DNA of 64,000 nt from Chromohalobacter sarecensis (GTDB lineage: Bacteria; Pseudomonadota; Gammaproteobacteria; Pseudomonadales; Halomonadaceae): NCBI RefSeq assembly GCF_023061135.1, contig NZ_JAKGAN010000001.1:558001-622000 (forward strand). The letters run 5' to 3'. Position 1 is the first letter of the stretch. Each line of letters begins with the position of its first letter. Below are positions 60,252 through 64,000 of this stretch, piece after piece. The translations under genes and the position numbers were made by a program. The notes beneath the pieces were generated by a model. The model ran no database searches, had not been told where the DNA came from, and worked only from the letters and a program-made list of their open reading frames with translations.

Positions 60252-61127
60252 CTACATGAACAGCGCCAGCAGCAGCGGTACGTAGATGAAGGCCAGCAAT
60301 GTGGAGCAGAACACCAGGCTGGCGACGTATTCCGGTTCGCGCTGTGAGCGTTGCGCAAAAAGGTAATTATAGACCGCTACAGGCATGCTCATCTGCATCA
60401 CGAGCACGCTCTGCGCCAGGGGCGGAAGGTCCAGGAGCCAGCCCACGCCGAAGGCCACGCAAACGGCGAGTGCCGTGCGTATGAGGCTGAAAGCGAGCCC
60501 CGAGGACAGACTGCGCACCTGAATGTTGGCCAGCGAGACGCCGAGGGTGATCAGCATCAAGGGGACGGTGAAGCCGGAGATCAGCTCCACGGTGTTATCG
60601 ATCCACAACGGCAGGTCGGTATCCGTGAGCAGGATGGCCACCGACAGTAGAATGCTATACACGGTAGGCGTGCGCAGCAGGCTCTTCAGCGGATTGCTGC
60701 GGCTGATCATCATGATCCCGAAGGTGAACTGCACCAGGGCGACCGTCACCATCACGGTGATGGCATAGGCGAAGCCCTCGCTGCCGAATGCATAGAGTGC
60801 CACCGGCAAGCCCATGTTGCCGGTGTTGGGGTACATCATGGGTGCCAATAGCACGCGCCAGTTCTTGCGCAGCAGTATCGCCATCAGCCAGGTGGCCAGC
60901 GCCATGACCAGAAGCACGCCCAGCGTGCTCAGCATGGTGCGCCCGAAGGTGTGGGCATCGATGTTGGCACCGGAGAGCGAGGCGAGAATCAATGACGGCG
61001 TGCCGACATTGAAGACCAGTTTGGTGACGAAGTCGGTGGGATACGCGTATCCCAGGCGTATCCAGCAAAATCCGATACTGGCGCCCACGAACACGGGGGC
61101 CATGACAGCGAAGAGTTGGGCGAGCAT
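60252..61127 (-). CDS. AEC-family transporter (auxin efflux carrier type)
   Basis: Membrane carrier of 291 aa with about ten helices. The start at 61127 (MLAQLFAVMAPVFVGASIGF) gives the usual AEC N-terminus; the frame continues to 61256 without support. Conserved segments are MMYPNTGNMGLPVALYAFG, with the unwound NTGNxGLP motif, and VPLMLITLGVSLA. Bacterial AEC proteins move malonate, malate or similar acids, but the substrate here is unknown. Confidence 0.88.
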   Translation of the reverse strand: MLAQLFAVMAPVFVGASIGFCWIRLGYAYPTDFVTKLVFNVGTPSLILASLSGANIDAHTFGRTMLSTLGVLLVMALATWLMAILLRKNWRVLLAPMMYPNTGNMGLPVALYAFGSEGFAYAITVMVTVALVQFTFGIMMISRSNPLKSLLRTPTVYSILLSVAILLTDTDLPLWIDNTVELISGFTVPLMLITLGVSLANIQVRSLSSGLAFSLIRTALAVCVAFGVGWLLDLPPLAQSVLVMQMSMPVAVYNYLFAQRSQREPEYVASLVFCSTLLAFIYVPLLLALFM

Positions 61128-61392
61128 GCGCGAGCCTGATTCAGGGATTGCGTCCACGCGGCGCAGGTGGACGGGACGATGTCGAACGCGACTGTGAACG
61201 TCGCGGAAAGTGCCATATGAGGTGCTATTGTCGCCAATCGTGGTGAAGCGTTGCAACGTGCATACGAAAACGAGAATCCTTTACCTTGACGTGGCGCGAG
61301 AATTGGCAAGAATCGTGGGCCACGCTGACATTCATCGGCGTCGCGTATAACGCGGCGCGTCGCCACTTTCAAAATAACGTCTAGAGAACTGC

Positions 61393-63066
61393 ATGGAACT
61401 TTTGCGCGTCGTCTATCGCGATTATCGCTGGCCGTTCATCGGCGTCATGGTGTTGAGCCTGGCCAGCGCGGGGCTGGGTATCGGGGTCATCGCCTTCATC
61501 AACCAGTACTTGATCGAGGCCCAGGGCGACCCGCTTCTAGTGCTGCCTCAGTTCCTGGGGCTGATCGCATTGCTGCTGGCGGTCACGCTGGGTTCGCAAC
61601 TGGCGCTGACCGTGCTCGGCCACCATTTCGTCTATCGTCTGCGCGGACGTCTCATCAAGCGGATTCTGGATACCGACATCGAACGACTCGAGCGCCTGGG
61701 CAGTGCGCACCTGCTGGCCAGCCTGTCCAGCGACATTCGTAATATCACCATCGCCTTCGTGCGCCTTCCCGAACTGGTGCAGGGGGTTATCCTGACGCTG
61801 GGGTCGGCCGCGTATCTGGCCTGGCTCTCGCCGGGGATGCTGTTCATCACTGCGCTATGGGTGGCGGTGACCGTGGTAGGGGGCTGGTATCTGGTGTCGC
61901 ATGTGTATCGCCATCTGGGAAAGGTGCGCGACACCGAGGACCGGCTCTACAAGGATTACGAGGCGGTGATCGACGGCCGCAAGGAACTGGCCCTCAATCG
62001 CGACCGTGCCCGGTCACTGTATGAGGATGTCTACGAGCGCGACGCCAAGGCCTATCGGCATCACATTATCCGCTCCGACACCTTCCACCTGAGCGCGGTG
62101 AACTGGTCGAACATCATGATGCTGGGCGCCATCGGCATGGTGTTCTTCCTCGCCAATGGCCTCGGTTGGGCCAATACCAACGTGGCGGCAACCTATTCGC
62201 TGACGCTGTTGTTCCTGCGCACGCCCTTGATCCAGGCGGTGGGGGCATTGCCCACGCTGTTGAGTGCCCAGGTCGCCTTCGACAAGCTCAGGACACTGGC
62301 ATTGACCGAGTATCGCGCGGAGTTCGGCGAGAGCGCCGCGCACGGCGACTGGCAGACGCTGGAGCTACGCAGCGTGACCTTTGCTTATGCTGCGGGCGAG
62401 CATGGCCGTGGCTTTGAAGTGGGGCCGGTCGATCTCACCTTGTCGCGCGGTGAACTGGTGTTTCTGATCGGTGGCAACGGCAGTGGCAAATCGACGCTAG
62501 CGCGCCTGCTGACCGGCCTTTATCAGCCGTATGCCGGTGAGATCCTCATCGATGGCATCCCCGTGGACGAGGCCGGCTGGCAGGCGTTTCGTAGTCGCTT
62601 CGCCGCCGTATTCACCGACTTCTACCTCTTCGATCAGGTGATCGGCCCTGATGGCGAGGCGCCGGACACGGCCTTGACCGAAGCCTGGGTCGCGCGCCTG
62701 GGCATGGGCGAAAAGCTGCATTTCGATGGCTGGCGGGTGACCGACACGCAGCTTTCCCAGGGGCAACGCAAGCGCCTTGCGCTGCTGCTGGCGGTGGCCG
62801 AACAGCGCGATATCCTGATGCTCGACGAATGGGCGGCGGATCAGGACCCGCAGTTCCGGCGCATCTTCTACCGCGAGTTGCTGCCCTTGCTGCGCGAACA
62901 CGGCAAGACCGTCTTCGCCATCAGCCACGACGATCACTACTTCCAGCACGCCGACCGGCTACTGGAAATGCGCGCAGGGCAGTTGAGCGAATTGACCGGC
63001 GAGATGCGCGATCGCGTCAGCCGCGACGCCGTGGCTCGGCTCGAAGACACATCAGGCAACGCGTGA
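61393..63066 (+). CDS. yojI: YojI/SyrD-type cyclic peptide or siderophore ABC exporter
   Basis: Fused membrane-ATPase exporter of 557 aa (E. coli YojI 547). Six membrane helices occupy residues ~15-300. The ATPase has Walker [21 protein letters not shown], the signature [15 protein letters not shown] and Walker [18 protein letters not shown], where DEW replaces the usual DEP as in YojI, SyrD and PvdE. YojI exports microcin J25, and PvdE-like relatives handle pyoverdine precursors. No NRPS or RiPP gene is in the window. A Suc_Fer-like gene follows convergently. Confidence 0.88.
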   Translation: MELLRVVYRDYRWPFIGVMVLSLASAGLGIGVIAFINQYLIEAQGDPLLVLPQFLGLIALLLAVTLGSQLALTVLGHHFVYRLRGRLIKRILDTDIERLERLGSAHLLASLSSDIRNITIAFVRLPELVQGVILTLGSAAYLAWLSPGMLFITALWVAVTVVGGWYLVSHVYRHLGKVRDTEDRLYKDYEAVIDGRKELALNRDRARSLYEDVYERDAKAYRHHIIRSDTFHLSAVNWSNIMMLGAIGMVFFLANGLGWANTNVAATYSLTLLFLRTPLIQAVGALPTLLSAQVAFDKLRTLALTEYRAEFGESAAHGDWQTLELRSVTFAYAAGEHGRGFEVGPVDLTLSRGELVFLIGGNGSGKSTLARLLTGLYQPYAGEILIDGIPVDEAGWQAFRSRFAAVFTDFYLFDQVIGPDGEAPDTALTEAWVARLGMGEKLHFDGWRVTDTQLSQGQRKRLALLLAVAEQRDILMLDEWAADQDPQFRRIFYRELLPLLREHGKTVFAISHDDHYFQHADRLLEMRAGQLSELTGEMRDRVSRDAVARLEDTSGNA

Positions 63067-63098
63067 CGGGCGGCGACTGCTTGCAGCGGCATCCAGCG

Positions 63099-64000
63099 TC
63101 AGGCGGCTGAGATATCGGTGGCATTCCAGACCAGGCTTTCGGTGGGGCCGTCATCCAGGTCGGAGCACGTGTCGACACGTAGAACCGTCGTCGTTTCGCA
63201 GACGGTCTGCAGTTGGCCATGCGCACCATCTTGTTCCCATCGCCACAGGATGCGTCGCCGATGCTCGTTGCCGGTGTCGTCCTGCAACGTCAAGCTGGCC
63301 TGTGGGTATCCTCGTTCTAGAAAGGCCAGGGCTGCGAGCTGGGCACACTGCTGCGCGGGTGTCAGCCGGGAGTCGCCGCGATAGCCGGGCAGAAAGCGAC
63401 GGCCTTGCGCCTCCGCTTGCAGGAAGGGTAATGCCTGCTGCGGTGTAATGCGGCCGTACTTGCGCACTGGTGAGAGCAGGATGATGCTGGCGGCGAGGCG
63501 GCAACCGCCCAGATGGCTGCTTTCCCAGACATCGAAGGGCAGCCCGTGCGCCGCGACGACCTGGGCCAACTGCTTGTAGGTCTGGTAACCATACTTGGCG
63601 CAGCACTTGTCCTTCTTGCCGTGAGTGCAGCAAAGCAGCAGATCGCGGTCGACCGCTTCTCCCTCCCATGCTGTCAGTGGCGCCCCTGACTGCCACGCGG
63701 CCAGAAACGCCTCCAGTGCCTCGCGAGGCACGACAAACCGCCGGCGTTCGGGCATCAGAAATACCTGATGGCTGTCGCTGGCCTGTTCACGCCGATGAAT
63801 CAGATTGATTCGCCGCCCGTCGGCGGCGATGGCGTCGAGGGTTTGTACCAGGCTGTCCGGCATGTCGTGGGCATGACGTAGATTGCGTGTCCATTTGGCG
63901 CGAGGCCAACTGATCAGGAGATTGCGCTCAACGTGCGCGGCACTGCCGGCCAGCGGATCATGCTGTTCACGGCTGAGATCGGCGCAGAATCGATGGCTCA
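63099..64000 (-). CDS. Sucrase-ferredoxin-like [2Fe-2S] protein (5' partial)
   Basis: Thioredoxin-fold ferredoxin of the Suc_Fer-like family. An internal ATG at 63863 is not the start: the frame stays open to the window edge and encodes the conserved N-terminal segment RFCADLSREQHDPLAGSA (nt ~63990-63937) and LLISWPRAKW. So at least 300 codons are present and the true start is outside. Further conserved motifs are LLCCTHGKKDKCCAKYG and ESSHLGGCRLA, which carry the cluster cysteines and histidine. It meets the YojI-like gene tail to tail, with 32 bp between. Electron carriers of this type have been found near siderophore genes, but its role here is unknown. Confidence 0.85.
   Translation of the reverse strand, partial: SHRFCADLSREQHDPLAGSAAHVERNLLISWPRAKWTRNLRHAHDMPDSLVQTLDAIAADGRRINLIHRREQASDSHQVFLMPERRRFVVPREALEAFLAAWQSGAPLTAWEGEAVDRDLLLCCTHGKKDKCCAKYGYQTYKQLAQVVAAHGLPFDVWESSHLGGCRLAASIILLSPVRKYGRITPQQALPFLQAEAQGRRFLPGYRGDSRLTPAQQCAQLAALAFLERGYPQASLTLQDDTGNEHRRRILWRWEQDGAHGQLQTVCETTTVLRVDTCSDLDDGPTESLVWNATDISAA

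Noticed and set aside
1-64000. Search for tRNA, rRNA, CRISPR arrays, insertion sequences, prophage and toxin-antitoxin genes
   Set aside because: No cloverleaf-like or rRNA-like sequence, no regularly spaced repeats and no transposase, integrase or toxin-antitoxin motif was seen by eye; a covariance-model search would be needed to exclude small RNAs.

Overview
The window is a high-GC chromosomal segment with tightly packed operons and many long antisense shadow frames. Gene content points to a halophilic or osmotolerant gammaproteobacterium of the Halomonadaceae type (Halomonas/Chromohalobacter). It has a full glycine betaine degradation island, acidic secreted proteins, TRAP transport, and MtgA, PoxB and YojI homologues of gammaproteobacterial type. 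The family-level assignment is inference from gene content. I see no rRNA, tRNA, CRISPR array, insertion sequence, phage gene or replication origin.

Region 1 (1-23738) is a nearly continuous glycine betaine catabolic island. GbcA/GbcB demethylate betaine to dimethylglycine. DgcB with its dedicated EtfAB handles dimethylglycine demethylation (dgcA would lie left of the window). SoxBDAG oxidises sarcosine to glycine. The C1 units are burned by formaldehyde dehydrogenase FdhA, by PurU (10-formyl-THF to formate), and by a two-gene NAD-linked formate dehydrogenase whose diaphorase subunits are fused. An orphan OpuAC-type binding protein probably brings in the substrate. A hydrolase/MFS pair, a small Cys-containing unknown protein and a PhzF-like protein are embedded in the island.

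Region 2 (23739-36165) is a mosaic of small units. They are a CDF metal transporter behind a MerR-type promoter, a large secreted CehA/McbA-type PHP metallohydrolase, and an MFS exporter divergent from an AraC regulator with paired direct-repeat operators. These are followed by an HPP membrane protein divergent from a TetR regulator across a long inverted repeat, PoxB, a LysR regulator divergent from an ArsP-like permease, a metallo-beta-lactamase-fold protein with an N-terminal zinc ribbon, and a GST.

Region 3 (36194-41620) holds an EmrAB-like efflux pair, a GntP-type permease and MtgA. Region 4 (41680-48468) is a sugar locus of the Agrobacterium gbpR-chvE-gguABC type. It has an aldose 1-dehydrogenase, a GbpR-like LysR regulator, an AraFGH importer and a GguC/AraD1-like FAH-family protein, which suggests non-phosphorylative use of L-arabinose or D-galactose.

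Region 5 (48584-55717) links a TRAP transporter, a LysR regulator and a VOC protein to the 5-oxoprolinase operon pxpABC. Region 6 (55745-58652) has a DUF4174 protein, then an RpiR regulator preceded by a perfect 38-bp palindrome, then a PLP aminotransferase. Region 7 (58743-60132) groups three stress/envelope-type small proteins (DUF4168, PRC-barrel, CsbD). The right end has an AEC carrier, a YojI-like peptide/siderophore ABC exporter and a sucrase-ferredoxin-like Fe-S protein cut by the window edge.

No wholly new system is evident. The items I would look at first are the regulatory sites (24436, 28364, 29950, 56254), the formate dehydrogenase architecture, and the YojI/ferredoxin pair.
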